NCBI GenBank assembly: GCA_046155605.1
Contig: JBJXFQ010000011.1
Location: 42,616-106,615 of the forward strand
DNA from: JAEUIZ01 sp046155605
GTDB lineage: Bacteria > Planctomycetota > Phycisphaerae > Phycisphaerales > UBA1924
DNA: 64,000 nucleotides
Direction: 5' to 3'
Part shown: piece by piece, positions 49,842 through 58,458 of the stretch
How the letters are laid out: the number at the start of each line of letters is the position of its first letter
Position numbering within the stretch: the first letter of the stretch is position 1
Translations under genes and position numbers: made by a program
Notes under the pieces: generated by a model
The model's input: only the letters and a program-made list of their open reading frames with translations
What the model was told of the DNA's origin: nothing
Databases searched by the model: none

Positions 49842-50891
49842 ATGAATCCCCACCCGCTCCTCGCCACGCTGCTTGACGGGACGACGCTCGACGAGCCGTC
49901 GGCCGAGGAGGCCATCGGCGCGATCCTCGAGGGCCGGCTCGACGCGGCGCAGATCGCGGCACTGCTCTCGCTCATTCAGGCCCGCGGCGCGACCGTCGAT
50001 GAACTCGTCGGCGGGGCCCGCGCGATGCGCCGGCATGTCACGCCCGTTCCTTTCGATGAGCCGGGCACCATCATCCTCGACACCTGCGGCACGGGCGGCG
50101 CGCCCAAGACCTTCAACGTCTCCACCGTCGTCGCGCTCGTGACCGCCGCCGCGGGCTCGACAGCCCATGCCGTCGCGCCGGGGTCCCCGCGCGTCGTCGT
50201 CGCCAAGCACGGCAACCGCAGCCGCACGGGCCGAGGCTCGGCCGAGGTGCTCGCGGCGCTGGGCGTGAATGTCGATGCAACGCCGGAGGTACAGGCCCGC
50301 TGCCTGCGTGAAGCGGGCGTGTGCTTCTGCTTCGCCATCCATCACCATCCCGCCGCGCGTCATGCCGCGCCGGTGCGACGAGCGTTGGGCTTCCCGACGC
50401 TCTTCAACCTGCTCGGGCCGCTGACGAACCCGGCGCGGGCGTCGCGGCAACTCCTCGGCGTCTATGACGCGCGGGCCGCGAGGCTCGTGGCCGAGGCGCT
50501 GGCGCGACTGGGCTCCGAGCGCGCGATCGTGCTGCACAGCCAGGACGGACTCGATGAAATCTCGCTCTCGGCGCCCACAACGCTCGTCCACGTTGAACAC
50601 GGGCGGACTCGCGAGGAGTCGATCGACCCTGCCACATTTGGCGTTCCGCGCGCGACCGTCGAATCGCTGACGGCCCGCGACCTCGACCACGCCACGGCCA
50701 TCGTCCGCGACGTCCTGGCAGATCAGCCCGGGCCGACGCACGACATCGTGCGCGTGAACACTGCCGCGGCGCTGCTCGCCGCGGGCGTCGTCACTGACTT
50801 TGGCGCGGGCCTTGTACTCGCGCGCGAAGCGATCGCGTCCGGCGCTGCCGCGAGCACACTCGCCTCGATCGCGCGCGTCTCGCGCGAATAG
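49842..50891 (+). CDS. trpD: Anthranilate phosphoribosyltransferase
   Basis: A 349-residue class III phosphoribosyltransferase that couples anthranilate to PRPP in tryptophan synthesis. Hallmarks are TIILDTCGTGGAPKTFNVST (the GTGG PRPP loop), VAKHGNRSRTGRGSAEVLAA and the family's conserved FNLLGPLTNPARASRQLLGV. Length is normal. No other trp gene is next to it, so the pathway genes are dispersed here. It is divergent from the low-complexity membrane protein gene and convergent with rimO. Confidence 0.95.
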   Translation: MNPHPLLATLLDGTTLDEPSAEEAIGAILEGRLDAAQIAALLSLIQARGATVDELVGGARAMRRHVTPVPFDEPGTIILDTCGTGGAPKTFNVSTVVALVTAAAGSTAHAVAPGSPRVVVAKHGNRSRTGRGSAEVLAALGVNVDATPEVQARCLREAGVCFCFAIHHHPAARHAAPVRRALGFPTLFNLLGPLTNPARASRQLLGVYDARAARLVAEALARLGSERAIVLHSQDGLDEISLSAPTTLVHVEHGRTREESIDPATFGVPRATVESLTARDLDHATAIVRDVLADQPGPTHDIVRVNTAAALLAAGVVTDFGAGLVLAREAIASGAAASTLASIARVSRE

Positions 50892-50903
50892 AACGAGCGA
50901 GCA

Positions 50904-52544
50904 TCACGAGATCACGCGCAGTCCGACTCGTCGCTCCAACTCCGCGATGGGCCGCGCGATCAGGTCGTATCCGTCACTCGCGACGATCACGCACGGCAGC
51001 ACCTCGCCCGGCGACAGTTTCTCCGCCGCGTGAACATACGTCATCGCGTCGATCATCGGTGCCTGCCCGCGCGTGCGACCCTGGTAGAGTTTGCCCTTGC
51101 CCAAGACGCCCGTCGTCGCGCGCCCGTTCGTCCGCGTCGGCGCGTCGATCAACACGTCCACCCGCCGGCCCGTCTCCTTGGGCCGCGACTCGTCAAAGTG
51201 CCCGGCCAGCTCCGCCGCGCGCTCGAAGGCGATGCGCTGCTGCAACTCCATGATCTCGCCGCGCCTTCGGGCCTTGTCTTCGTCGCTCACGCGCATCGCC
51301 GGGTCGCGCTCCATCGTGCCCGCAACCGTCCCTTCCTCGCGTGAATACTCGAAAACGCCCAGCGCCTCGAAGCGTGATTCCTCGACAAACTCCAGCAGCC
51401 GCCGATGGTCGTCCTCGGTCTCGCCGGGGAATCCAGAGATAAACGTCGTGCGCAGCGAGATGCCCGGCACACGCTCACGCAGCCGCGCGATCAGCCCGCG
51501 CTGGTGCGCCGCGCTCACGTTCCGACGCATCGCCGTCAGCATCCGATCCGACGCGTGCTGCAGCGGCATATCGATATAGGGCACGAGCGGCCCGGCGCGA
51601 CACAGCCCCGCGAACGCGTCGATCATCGCCTCGCTGAAGTTCGACGGATACGCATACATCAGCCGCACCCAGCCGCACGCCACGCTCCCCCCGCCGCCCC
51701 CAGCACCCCCACCGCCGGCCTCGCGCACCGCATCGCACACCGTCTCGAGCATCTTCGGCAGCCCCGCGCCCGCCGCACTCCCAATGCCGATGTCGTCGCC
51801 ATAACTCGTCGTGTCCTGCCCGATCAGGTTCAGTTCGAACGCGCCGTCGAGCACCAGTTCGCGCGCCTCGGCCGCGAGCCGATCCAGCGGCTTCGACCGC
51901 ATCTTCCCTCGGATCGATGGGATCGTGCAGAACGCGCAGTTCTGATTGCAACCCTCCGACACACGCAGGTACGCGTAATGCCGCGGCGTCAGCCGCAGCC
52001 GCGCCGAATCGTCCTCGAAATAGCCGACGCCCTTGCCGTCCTTGCCCTGCACCGTCAGCCCGACCGTCGCCATCCCGCGGTCCTTCGCGGCCTGCAGCGC
52101 GTTGCCCGCGATCCAATACCTCGGCCCGCTCTCGGTCGTCTCGCGCGCCGTCCGCTCGCCGCGCACCGCCTCGACGATGTGGTCGCGGTCAAAGACGCCG
52201 ATCATCGCGTCGATGCCCGGTGCCCATTCGAGCATCTTGGCCCGGTGCCGCTGCACGAGGCACCCGGCGACCACGACCCGCCGAACGCGCCCGTCCTCTT
52301 TCGCGCGGATGGCCTCGTGGATGACGCCCAGCGACTCTTCCTTGGACGCTTCGAGGAAGCCGCAGGTGTTCACGACCACCGCGTCGGCACCGGCGAACGG
52401 ATCGGCCGGGTCATAGGCCACGGGCGAGATGCCGTCCTGCGCGAGCAGCCCGAGCATCTTCTCGGAATCGACGAGGTTCTTCGGGCAGCCGAGGCTGACG
52501 AAGGAGACCGTGCGGACGAGCTTGGATTCGGACTTTCGTGGCAA
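50904..52544 (-). CDS. rimO: Ribosomal protein S12 methylthiotransferase RimO
   Basis: A 546-residue radical-SAM enzyme that adds a methylthio group to S12. It has the N-terminal UPF0004 domain with three cysteines (VSLGCPKNLVDSEKML, VVNTCGFLEASKEES, VVVAGCLVQRH), the radical-SAM motif VSEGCNQNCAFCTIPSIRG and a C-terminal TRAM domain (RVDVLIDAPTRTNGRATTGV). It is about 100 residues longer than usual, with extra stretches in the first domain and a glycine-rich insert (EAGGGGAGGGGGSVACG) in the SAM barrel. Start chosen at MPRKSESKL, directly before the conserved domain. Confidence 0.93.
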   Translation of the reverse strand: MPRKSESKLVRTVSFVSLGCPKNLVDSEKMLGLLAQDGISPVAYDPADPFAGADAVVVNTCGFLEASKEESLGVIHEAIRAKEDGRVRRVVVAGCLVQRHRAKMLEWAPGIDAMIGVFDRDHIVEAVRGERTARETTESGPRYWIAGNALQAAKDRGMATVGLTVQGKDGKGVGYFEDDSARLRLTPRHYAYLRVSEGCNQNCAFCTIPSIRGKMRSKPLDRLAAEARELVLDGAFELNLIGQDTTSYGDDIGIGSAAGAGLPKMLETVCDAVREAGGGGAGGGGGSVACGWVRLMYAYPSNFSEAMIDAFAGLCRAGPLVPYIDMPLQHASDRMLTAMRRNVSAAHQRGLIARLRERVPGISLRTTFISGFPGETEDDHRRLLEFVEESRFEALGVFEYSREEGTVAGTMERDPAMRVSDEDKARRRGEIMELQQRIAFERAAELAGHFDESRPKETGRRVDVLIDAPTRTNGRATTGVLGKGKLYQGRTRGQAPMIDAMTYVHAAEKLSPGEVLPCVIVASDGYDLIARPIAELERRVGLRVIS

Positions 52545-52613
52545 GCAGGGATGATAGGGCTTCCCCGCCGCCGCACCTATCCGGCAGATTCTCTAAACTG
52601 CTCGCGGCTGCAA

Positions 52614-53489
52614 TCACTCGTGACCGACGCGCGGCGTGTAATCGTCCGCGCGTGGATCGGAAAGTGCTGGGGAGGATGCGTCCCAGACCCGGCGCGACGT
52701 GACCGGTTCCAACTTCGGCGCCGCGTACACGAATCGCAGGTCGTAGGCCCTATAGAGCTTTGCAAAGAATCCGGAGAGCGAAAGCGGTGACGTCGCGGGC
52801 GGAAAGTTCGTGAGCGGCGTGCCGCGTTCCGGCTGGTCGGGCTTCACCAGCACCAGCGACACGGCCTCGTACTTGGTGGTCTCGTCGCGGAGGTCCAGCC
52901 GCCCTTCGAGGCGGCTCAGCACGTCGTGATATCGCAAGATTGCCTCGCCGATCGAGCCGTTCGGAAGCACGCAGGCATCATTCGGCTCGATGCCCGGCCC
53001 TGCTCGCGTGGCACGCAAGACCTGAAAGAAGCCGTAGACCAACGCCGGATAGGAAATGTGCAAATTCGTGCAATCCCCGATGGCTTCTTCCATTCGATTG
53101 GTCAGGTTTCGGAAGGCTCCGAGCGTTCCCTTCATTGACACGGCGATCACCGGCCCGATCGTGGGCTTCGTCACGACGACATCGACCGCCTTGGTCTTAA
53201 GCCCGCCGAGGACCGTTCGCTCTCCGGAGCCGGCGGATTCGGGATGGTACTCCAGGATCTTTCGCCCGCTCCGTTCGATGATCCGGAACGGCGGGTGCGG
53301 CGTGATCTCACTCGGATGAAACCCGCCCTCAACCACCAGTCGCGAGGCCACGTAATAGTGCAACGGGCGGATGTGCCCCTGCCCCTGATGGCCAGAAGCG
53401 TTGAGGACGAATGCCTCAAGCGCCTGCTGGAGCGTCAACCACTCGCACTTGCCCGGGTCGCTCGCACCATCGCTTGGCGCTTTAGACAT
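52614..53489 (-). CDS. Probable type II restriction endonuclease, unassigned family
   Basis: A 291-residue soluble protein whose start overlaps the stop of the adjacent DNA methyltransferase by eight bases. A candidate PD-(D/E)XK nuclease core is Glu80 (ILEYHPES), Asp103 (KAVDVVVTK) and Ser118-x-Lys120 (IGPVIAVSMKGT), with hydrophobic strands in the expected order. The following LTNRMEEAIGDCTNLHISYP may be a structural helix and strand. I cannot match it to a named restriction enzyme family. Its role is inferred from coupling to the methyltransferase. Confidence 0.6.
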   Translation of the reverse strand: MSKAPSDGASDPGKCEWLTLQQALEAFVLNASGHQGQGHIRPLHYYVASRLVVEGGFHPSEITPHPPFRIIERSGRKILEYHPESAGSGERTVLGGLKTKAVDVVVTKPTIGPVIAVSMKGTLGAFRNLTNRMEEAIGDCTNLHISYPALVYGFFQVLRATRAGPGIEPNDACVLPNGSIGEAILRYHDVLSRLEGRLDLRDETTKYEAVSLVLVKPDQPERGTPLTNFPPATSPLSLSGFFAKLYRAYDLRFVYAAPKLEPVTSRRVWDASSPALSDPRADDYTPRVGHE

Positions 53490-54996
53490 AGTGTCTCCAG
53501 CGCTTCAGGGTCATTACGGCTTCTTGGATTGTCTCGCGGTCCCTGTCAGTGCGGATCGCGGTGTCCGACAGCATCACGCGGGCCGCCTCACGCGGCTCGA
53601 CTTTGAGCATCCCGCCGCCCAGCGGGTGCCCCTCGATTTCACATGAGAGTGCGGTCAGAGGCTCGGTCCACAACTTCATCAGCCGGTCCATACTCATCCC
53701 GTTGGTCAAGTGGACGACATGGACCGAGTTTGTTCCGACGCATCCCGCGCCGTTGCTCACCAGTTTCGGGCCGTCGCCGCTCATGTACGACAGAAAGCCG
53801 TCGGGGACTGTCACATCCGGAACCGCGTACCACGGATCGCGGTTGCGGCATTTGTACGTTTCGCGGGCATCGCGCCCTGCGGCAGAGTCCAGGTACTTCC
53901 GTACCCGAACCGGAACGTCGGACTCCGGCGAAAGCCGGAGAAGCATGATTGGCTCATCGGCGGCAAGCCACGACTTGACGCACGCCTGATCGACGCATCC
54001 ACTCGCGAGACTCTTTCCGTTGCGGACGGCTGGATGAAGCAGGCGTAGCGGAACGCCCAGCCGTTCCGCCGAGGACGGACGAAGGTGAAAGAAGTCGTTG
54101 GCACCGGTCACATAGCCGATACCAACGCGGGCAACATCGCAGAGCCGCCGTGTCCGCCGAGAATCGGCGGCGATGGCATACAACTCGCGGGCTTCTGCGG
54201 AGAGAAGGAACGGGCGTAGCCTGCCGTTCCATCGCTTCCATTCGTCTAGAGATACAGCAACGCCACCGCGTGGCGGGCGAGCGCAGAACGAAAAATGCTC
54301 CAGCGGCGTGAACCGGACTTCGCGAGTCCTGCCGCCGAACCCGTCGGCGTAGAGCAGCCAGCAATCCTCCGACAACTCGGGAAAGAGCTTGTCGCGCACG
54401 GCGACCACTTGCACGCGATCAAACCGCTTGGTCATGTAGTCAAGGACGGGCGCGGCGTACGGAGCGTGTCCGATCTCCGCGGGGACCACGAACGCCATGC
54501 GTCCGCCGGGCTTGAGAAGTGAAGCCGTAGCAACGAGGAACGGTGCCCAAGACGATGAAAGCGACGAGAAGACGGCTCCTTGCTTCTCGCATAACCGTTG
54601 CGCGGCCTTCCGTACCTCGCCCGCAAACCGTTGGTAGCGAATGAAGGGCGGGTTGCCCGCCGCGCACTCGAACCGCTCGTGCGTTACGGTCGCCCATGAG
54701 AAAAAATCGCCTTGGTGAATTAGGCTTCCCGGCGACCGCTCATGCACGACGCTGCAGGCCTTCGGATCCTGCTCTACGCCGACACTGTTGGGATGGACCA
54801 TGAGGAATCGACCGTCGCCACAGGCCGGGTCGAGCATCCGGTCCGTTTCGAGTCGAACGGCCCACGCCACGAGAGAGCGGACGACGACATGCGGCGTGTA
54901 GTATGCGCCGGTCGCTTTCTGAAGGCTGGGTATCGACCGGGAGGCAGTATCATCCGCAAAGAGGGAAGCCGGAATGTCCCGATTGTCGACCTTCAT
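53482..54996 (-). CDS. N6-adenine DNA methyltransferase of a type II restriction-modification system
   Basis: A 504-residue gamma-class methyltransferase. The SAM motif I is DPACGDGRFL (from Asp56), and the catalytic motif IV is GNPPFIRY (Asn115-Pro-Pro-Phe118), which indicates adenine N6 methylation. The C-terminal half probably holds the target recognition domain (VPLRLLHPAVRNGKSLASGC, NGAGCVGTNSVHVVHL). Layout and length fit TaqI/Eco57I-like single-subunit enzymes. It is the first gene of a two-gene operon with the probable nuclease. Codon and base usage look slightly less GC-rich than the neighbours, as expected of transferred systems. Confidence 0.85.
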   Translation of the reverse strand: MKVDNRDIPASLFADDTASRSIPSLQKATGAYYTPHVVVRSLVAWAVRLETDRMLDPACGDGRFLMVHPNSVGVEQDPKACSVVHERSPGSLIHQGDFFSWATVTHERFECAAGNPPFIRYQRFAGEVRKAAQRLCEKQGAVFSSLSSSWAPFLVATASLLKPGGRMAFVVPAEIGHAPYAAPVLDYMTKRFDRVQVVAVRDKLFPELSEDCWLLYADGFGGRTREVRFTPLEHFSFCARPPRGGVAVSLDEWKRWNGRLRPFLLSAEARELYAIAADSRRTRRLCDVARVGIGYVTGANDFFHLRPSSAERLGVPLRLLHPAVRNGKSLASGCVDQACVKSWLAADEPIMLLRLSPESDVPVRVRKYLDSAAGRDARETYKCRNRDPWYAVPDVTVPDGFLSYMSGDGPKLVSNGAGCVGTNSVHVVHLTNGMSMDRLMKLWTEPLTALSCEIEGHPLGGGMLKVEPREAARVMLSDTAIRTDRDRETIQEAVMTLKRWRHYV

Positions 54997-55095
54997 GGGA
55001 CGAGCGTATCAGAGCGGATCGAGCAAAGTGGATTCGGTTGTGTCGGATAGATTACCACCCGCACACACGGCTTGCTTCCCCTATCCTCTCTCCCC

Positions 55096-56301
55096 ATGTC
55101 CACGGCCATTCACATCGACGCCGTGTCGAAGTCGTTCGGCAGCGGCCCGCCCGCCGTCGATCGCATCTCGCTCCGCATCGAGCCCGGCGAACTCTTTTTC
55201 CTCCTCGGCCCCTCCGGCTGCGGCAAGACCACGCTCCTCCGCATGATCGCCGGTTTCATCGAGCCCACCGGCGGCCGCATCCTCTTTTCCTCCCCCACTG
55301 CTGCCGCCCCCCCCAACGCCTCCGACGCTCCCGCCAAACCAGTCGTCCAGGCCCAGGGCACGCAGGATCGCCATGAATCTCGCGCCCAAGCCGATGCCCT
55401 TCCGTCCGCTGACGAGGCCGGGCTTCAGTGGCGAGATGTCACAAATCTGCCACCCAATCGCCGTGAGACTGGCATGGTTTTCCAGTCGTACGCGCTCTGG
55501 CCGCACATGACGGTCGAGGCCAACGTCGCCTTCGGGCTGACGACGCGGCGGGTTGCCGCGGCCGAGCGGAAGCGGCGAGTGATGGAGGCGCTCGAAGCGG
55601 TCCACATGGCGGAGTACGCGGCCCGCCGACCGAATCAACTGTCTGGCGGGCAGCAGCAGCGGGTGGCTCTCGCCCGCGCCCTGGTCGTTCGGCCCCAGGT
55701 GCTTCTGCTCGACGAGCCGCTGTCGAATCTCGACACGCGGCTGCGCATCGAACTACGCTCAGAGATCCGCCGCATCTGCAAGGCGTCAGGCATAACCACT
55801 GTTTATGTCACGCACGACCAGAAAGAGGCCTTGAGCATGGCGGATCGGATCGCGATCGTGTCCAAGGGGCGCATCGCGCAGATCGGCACGCCGCGAGAGC
55901 TCTACACCCGCCCCACTACGCGCTTCGTGGCGGAGTTCCTCGGCGAGGCAAATATCATAAGCGGAACAGTTATAGGACCTTCTACACATGTCTCGATCGT
56001 TCGCACTTCGATTGGTGATGTGCCATGCTATGTACCAGTTGGTGTTGAAATTGAACGCGGTGGCACGTGGAACATTTTGGTACGACCCGAGCAACTCGTG
56101 CTGCATGGCGCAGGGCCAACGAACGCCGTGGTTTCGTGCGTAACGTATCTCGGCGAGACGATCGAATTCGAACTCCTTGCAGCCGAATTGCGGCTGAAAG
56201 CCACAGTTGCCATCACAGACGATCGTTCCGGCACCTCAAATTTGAGAGTCAGGGATGGGGTCGTGGTTGCAGCCGTCGGTGGCACGATTTTGCAAGACTA
56301 G
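55096..56301 (+). CDS. ABC transporter ATP-binding protein with TOBE domain
   Basis: A 401-residue ATPase of the sugar/iron/polyamine importer class. Motifs are Walker A LLGPSGCGKTTLLRMIAG, Q-loop GMVFQSYALWPHMTVE, signature NQLSGGQQQRVALARAL, Walker B VLLLDEPLSNLD and H-loop YVTHDQKEALS. A TOBE substrate-regulatory domain forms the last 120 residues. Between GGRILF and RDVTNLPP there is an extra stretch of about 45 proline/alanine/glutamine-rich residues absent from the family. No permease or binding protein gene is adjacent, so the partner subunits are elsewhere. The 3' third is visibly less GC-rich than the 5' part. Confidence 0.9.
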   Translation: MSTAIHIDAVSKSFGSGPPAVDRISLRIEPGELFFLLGPSGCGKTTLLRMIAGFIEPTGGRILFSSPTAAAPPNASDAPAKPVVQAQGTQDRHESRAQADALPSADEAGLQWRDVTNLPPNRRETGMVFQSYALWPHMTVEANVAFGLTTRRVAAAERKRRVMEALEAVHMAEYAARRPNQLSGGQQQRVALARALVVRPQVLLLDEPLSNLDTRLRIELRSEIRRICKASGITTVYVTHDQKEALSMADRIAIVSKGRIAQIGTPRELYTRPTTRFVAEFLGEANIISGTVIGPSTHVSIVRTSIGDVPCYVPVGVEIERGGTWNILVRPEQLVLHGAGPTNAVVSCVTYLGETIEFELLAAELRLKATVAITDDRSGTSNLRVRDGVVVAAVGGTILQD

Positions 56302-56759
56302 TCCGAAATCCAATCGCATCTTTCGGTCTCTATTTGGCTCCGAAGCCACAGAATCAACCGCGCAGGTACGAGCCGAGCCGATTCGCAGTCTGTCTGCTTG
56401 ATCCAGGCGAACTCGATTCCAGGTTCACGGGATTGAACTGCGAGTGGGCGTCCGGATGGATCGAGCGGCCACAAGGGAAGTGTCACGTGAAACACGAGAT
56501 TGATCTCGTGTTTCATTGCTCGTCGCGCATCCACAAAGCGATGCTCGTGCGTGAGAAGCAGCGGGCCAGTTGCAACTTCTAGTCCTGTCTCCTCGGAGAA
56601 CTCTCGCTTGAGCGCGTCGACTGCAGACTCACCGAAATTTACATGGCCACCAGGGAGGTACGAATAGGCGCGACTTGTAGAACGACAAACGAGCAGATGC
56701 TCGCCAACTCGCCACAACCCACGGGCAATCAACTCGATAGAGGCAGCCTGCTTGGCCAT
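56298..56759 (-). CDS. NUDIX hydrolase
   Basis: A 153-residue protein with the complete Nudix box GGHVNFGESAVDALKREF followed by SEETGLEV, in the order G-x5-E-x7-R-E-x2-E-E. The family splits nucleoside diphosphates linked to other groups; the substrate is unknown. The 3' end overlaps the end of the convergent ABC gene by four bases. The coding sequence carries a parS-like site and a 28-base palindrome (56479-56515), so it has a second, cis-acting role. Its start is 54 bases from that of parB. Confidence 0.88.
   Translation of the reverse strand: MAKQAASIELIARGLWRVGEHLLVCRSTSRAYSYLPGGHVNFGESAVDALKREFSEETGLEVATGPLLLTHEHRFVDARRAMKHEINLVFHVTLPLWPLDPSGRPLAVQSREPGIEFAWIKQTDCESARLVPARLILWLRSQIETERCDWISD
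56479..56494. promoter_or_regulatory. parS: parS-like site inside the NUDIX gene
   Basis: AGTGTCACGTGAAACA matches 14 of the 16 bases of the bacterial parS consensus TGTTTCACGTGAAACA. It lies about 300 bases from the perfect site at the parB start. It is flanked and overlapped by a 28-base perfect palindrome. Confidence 0.6.
56488..56515. repeat. 28-nt perfect palindrome overlapping parS-like site
   Basis: TGAAACACGAGAT is followed by TG and its exact complement ATCTCGTGTTTCA. The left arm shares seven bases (56488-56494) with the parS-like site. It is inside the coding sequence of the NUDIX protein (part of KHEINLVFH). Confidence 0.75.
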
Positions 56760-56787
56760 CGTATTGACGATATTATCAGAGTTGTGC

Positions 56788-56801
56788 GTTTCACGTGAAA
56801 C
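56788..56801. promoter_or_regulatory. parS: parS site at the parB start
   Basis: GTTTCACGTGAAAC is a perfect 14-base palindrome identical to the core of the ParB-binding consensus. It ends just before the AGGAG ribosome-binding site of parB, 11 bases upstream of its ATG, so bound ParB could block its own expression. Confidence 0.88.
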
Positions 56802-56812
56802 AGGAGATCAAC

Positions 56813-57763
56813 ATGTCTGAATCAGGAGGGCGGTCGGCGAAACTCGGCCGCGGACTAGCTGGGCTGATGGGCAGGCCAGTGCCAGTCGCTTCCGGCGAAG
56901 TTGTTCATGCGCAGTCTACATCGAGTCTTTCAGCGTCGGCAAAGCACGATGGCGGAATTCACCAGTTGGCCACGAGCAGCATTGTAAGGAGTCCATTTCA
57001 GCCGCGGCGCGAGTTCGGTCAGAACGCGATTGATACGTTATCGGACTCTATTCTTCGATCAGGCCTCATGCAACCAATCATCGTTCGTCCCGGCACCTCG
57101 CCCGGGACTTTCGAGTTGGTTGCCGGCGAGCGGCGGTGGAGGGCGGCGGGCCAGGCGGGATTGGCGACCGTGCCGGCGATTGTGCGTGAGTTGACCGACG
57201 AGCAGTCAGCGGAATGGGCGCTCGTCGAGAACGTGCAGCGTGAGGATCTTAATCCGATGGAGCGAGCGGCGGCGTTTCGGCTGCTGATGGATCGATTCGG
57301 GCTGACGCACGCCCAGGTTGCCGAGCGTGTCGGGATGGATCGGACGACGGTGACAAACACAACGCGACTACTGGAACTGGAAGAGGCGATTCGGCTGATG
57401 ATTGGTGCTGGTCGTTTGAGCGCGGGACACGGGCGCGCGCTGCTGATGGCACCGCCCGGTCCTTCGCGGATCGACCTTGCACAGCGCGCGAGCGATGAGT
57501 ACTGGAGCGTTCGTCGGCTCGAACGTGCGGCGGGCGAGATGGCGCAGGGCGACGGTGGGGGGGCCGCGGCGGGCGCGGTGACGCCGGCGGCTGAAGCGAG
57601 GGCCGCTTCACGCGAGGCGCTTGAGAAGGGGCTTGGCGCGCACCTGGGGACGAAGGTGAGCATCGCGACGGATCGCAGTGGAAAGAGGGGACGTCTGGTC
57701 ATCGAGTTCTATGGGCTCGATCACCTTGACGGCCTGCTTTCAAAGTTTGGCTATTCGGGGTGA
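56813..57763 (+). CDS. parB: Chromosome partitioning protein ParB
   Basis: A 316-residue parS-binding CTPase. Conserved boxes are IVRSPFQPRREFGQNAIDTL (box I), GERRWRAAGQAGLATVPAIV (box II, from residue 105) and ALVENVQREDLNPMERAAAF (box III). The helix-turn-helix follows in GLTHAQVAERVGMDRTTVTN, and a variable linker leads to the C-terminal dimerisation domain (GTKVSIATDRSGKRGRLVIE). I take the ATG because AGGAG is six bases upstream. A GTG six codons earlier would lie within parS. No parA gene precedes it, unlike most genomes. Confidence 0.95.
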   Translation: MSESGGRSAKLGRGLAGLMGRPVPVASGEVVHAQSTSSLSASAKHDGGIHQLATSSIVRSPFQPRREFGQNAIDTLSDSILRSGLMQPIIVRPGTSPGTFELVAGERRWRAAGQAGLATVPAIVRELTDEQSAEWALVENVQREDLNPMERAAAFRLLMDRFGLTHAQVAERVGMDRTTVTNTTRLLELEEAIRLMIGAGRLSAGHGRALLMAPPGPSRIDLAQRASDEYWSVRRLERAAGEMAQGDGGGAAAGAVTPAAEARAASREALEKGLGAHLGTKVSIATDRSGKRGRLVIEFYGLDHLDGLLSKFGYSG

Positions 57764-58053
57764 GCGGATCGGCGATTTGGTCGTATCACTCGCCGAAACA
57801 AGTGACGCGGAGCCGAGAGGCCGATGACCTTTCGGTCTTCACATGGACCGGTTTGTGACGCGCTCGCTGGTCGTCGCTGCATTGCGAGTTGCCGAGGGGT
57901 GTCATGTAGGAAGCGTGTGAGAGATACGGGGCTGCTCGGAACAAGTTTGGCCCTTGTGGACGGGGCAATCGGGATTGTGTAGACTTGCGAGAGTAGTGAG
58001 GTCGGCGCAGTGCGGCGCCGCGACGGATTCACCATCAAACTTGGGACACATTC

Positions 58054-58458
58054 ATGGCCAGAAGGAAGAGCACGTCGGGGGGACTCGCGACGATTTCGAA
58101 TAGCGCGCTGCAGGCGGAACTTTCGCGCCGGTCGCAAAAGGTTCGCGGCCTGATGCAAAAGCATCGTCGGGCGCAGGCCGTGGTTGCCCGGCTCGAGGCG
58201 CAAATCCGGGAGCACGGAGGCGAAGTGGACGGCAGGTTTGCGGGGTCGCGCAAGCGTCCGAAGAATGATCAGAATCTGGTCGAGTCACTGGCGGCGCTGC
58301 TGAAGGGCAAGACTATGTCGGTGACTGAGGCGTCCGAAGAAGTTCAGCGCGCTGGGTATAAAACCTCTTCAGACAACTTCCGTACAATCGTCAATCAAAC
58401 GCTCATCAAGAGTAATCTGTTCCGGAAGGTCTCGCGCGGGCAGTACACTGCCAAGTAG
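58054..58458 (+). CDS. Small basic protein with winged-helix-like C terminus
   Basis: A 134-residue basic protein. The N-terminal half is coiled-coil-like (LQAELSRRSQKVRGLMQKHR, RAQAVVARLEAQIREHGGE). The C-terminal half reads SLAALLKGKTMSVTEASEEV, then RAGYKTSSDNFRTIVNQTLI and FRKVSRGQYTAK, with the helix-turn-helix-wing rhythm of DNA-binding domains. Its size, charge and position 290 bases after parB would fit a nucleoid-associated or regulatory protein. That is inference; I know of no named family. No clear ribosome-binding site is present. Confidence 0.65.
   Translation: MARRKSTSGGLATISNSALQAELSRRSQKVRGLMQKHRRAQAVVARLEAQIREHGGEVDGRFAGSRKRPKNDQNLVESLAALLKGKTMSVTEASEEVQRAGYKTSSDNFRTIVNQTLIKSNLFRKVSRGQYTAK

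Noticed and set aside
56761..56812. TTGACG at 56764 as the parB -35 box
   Set aside because: No acceptable -10 box stands 15-19 bases downstream; parS occupies the expected place, so the promoter was left unassigned.
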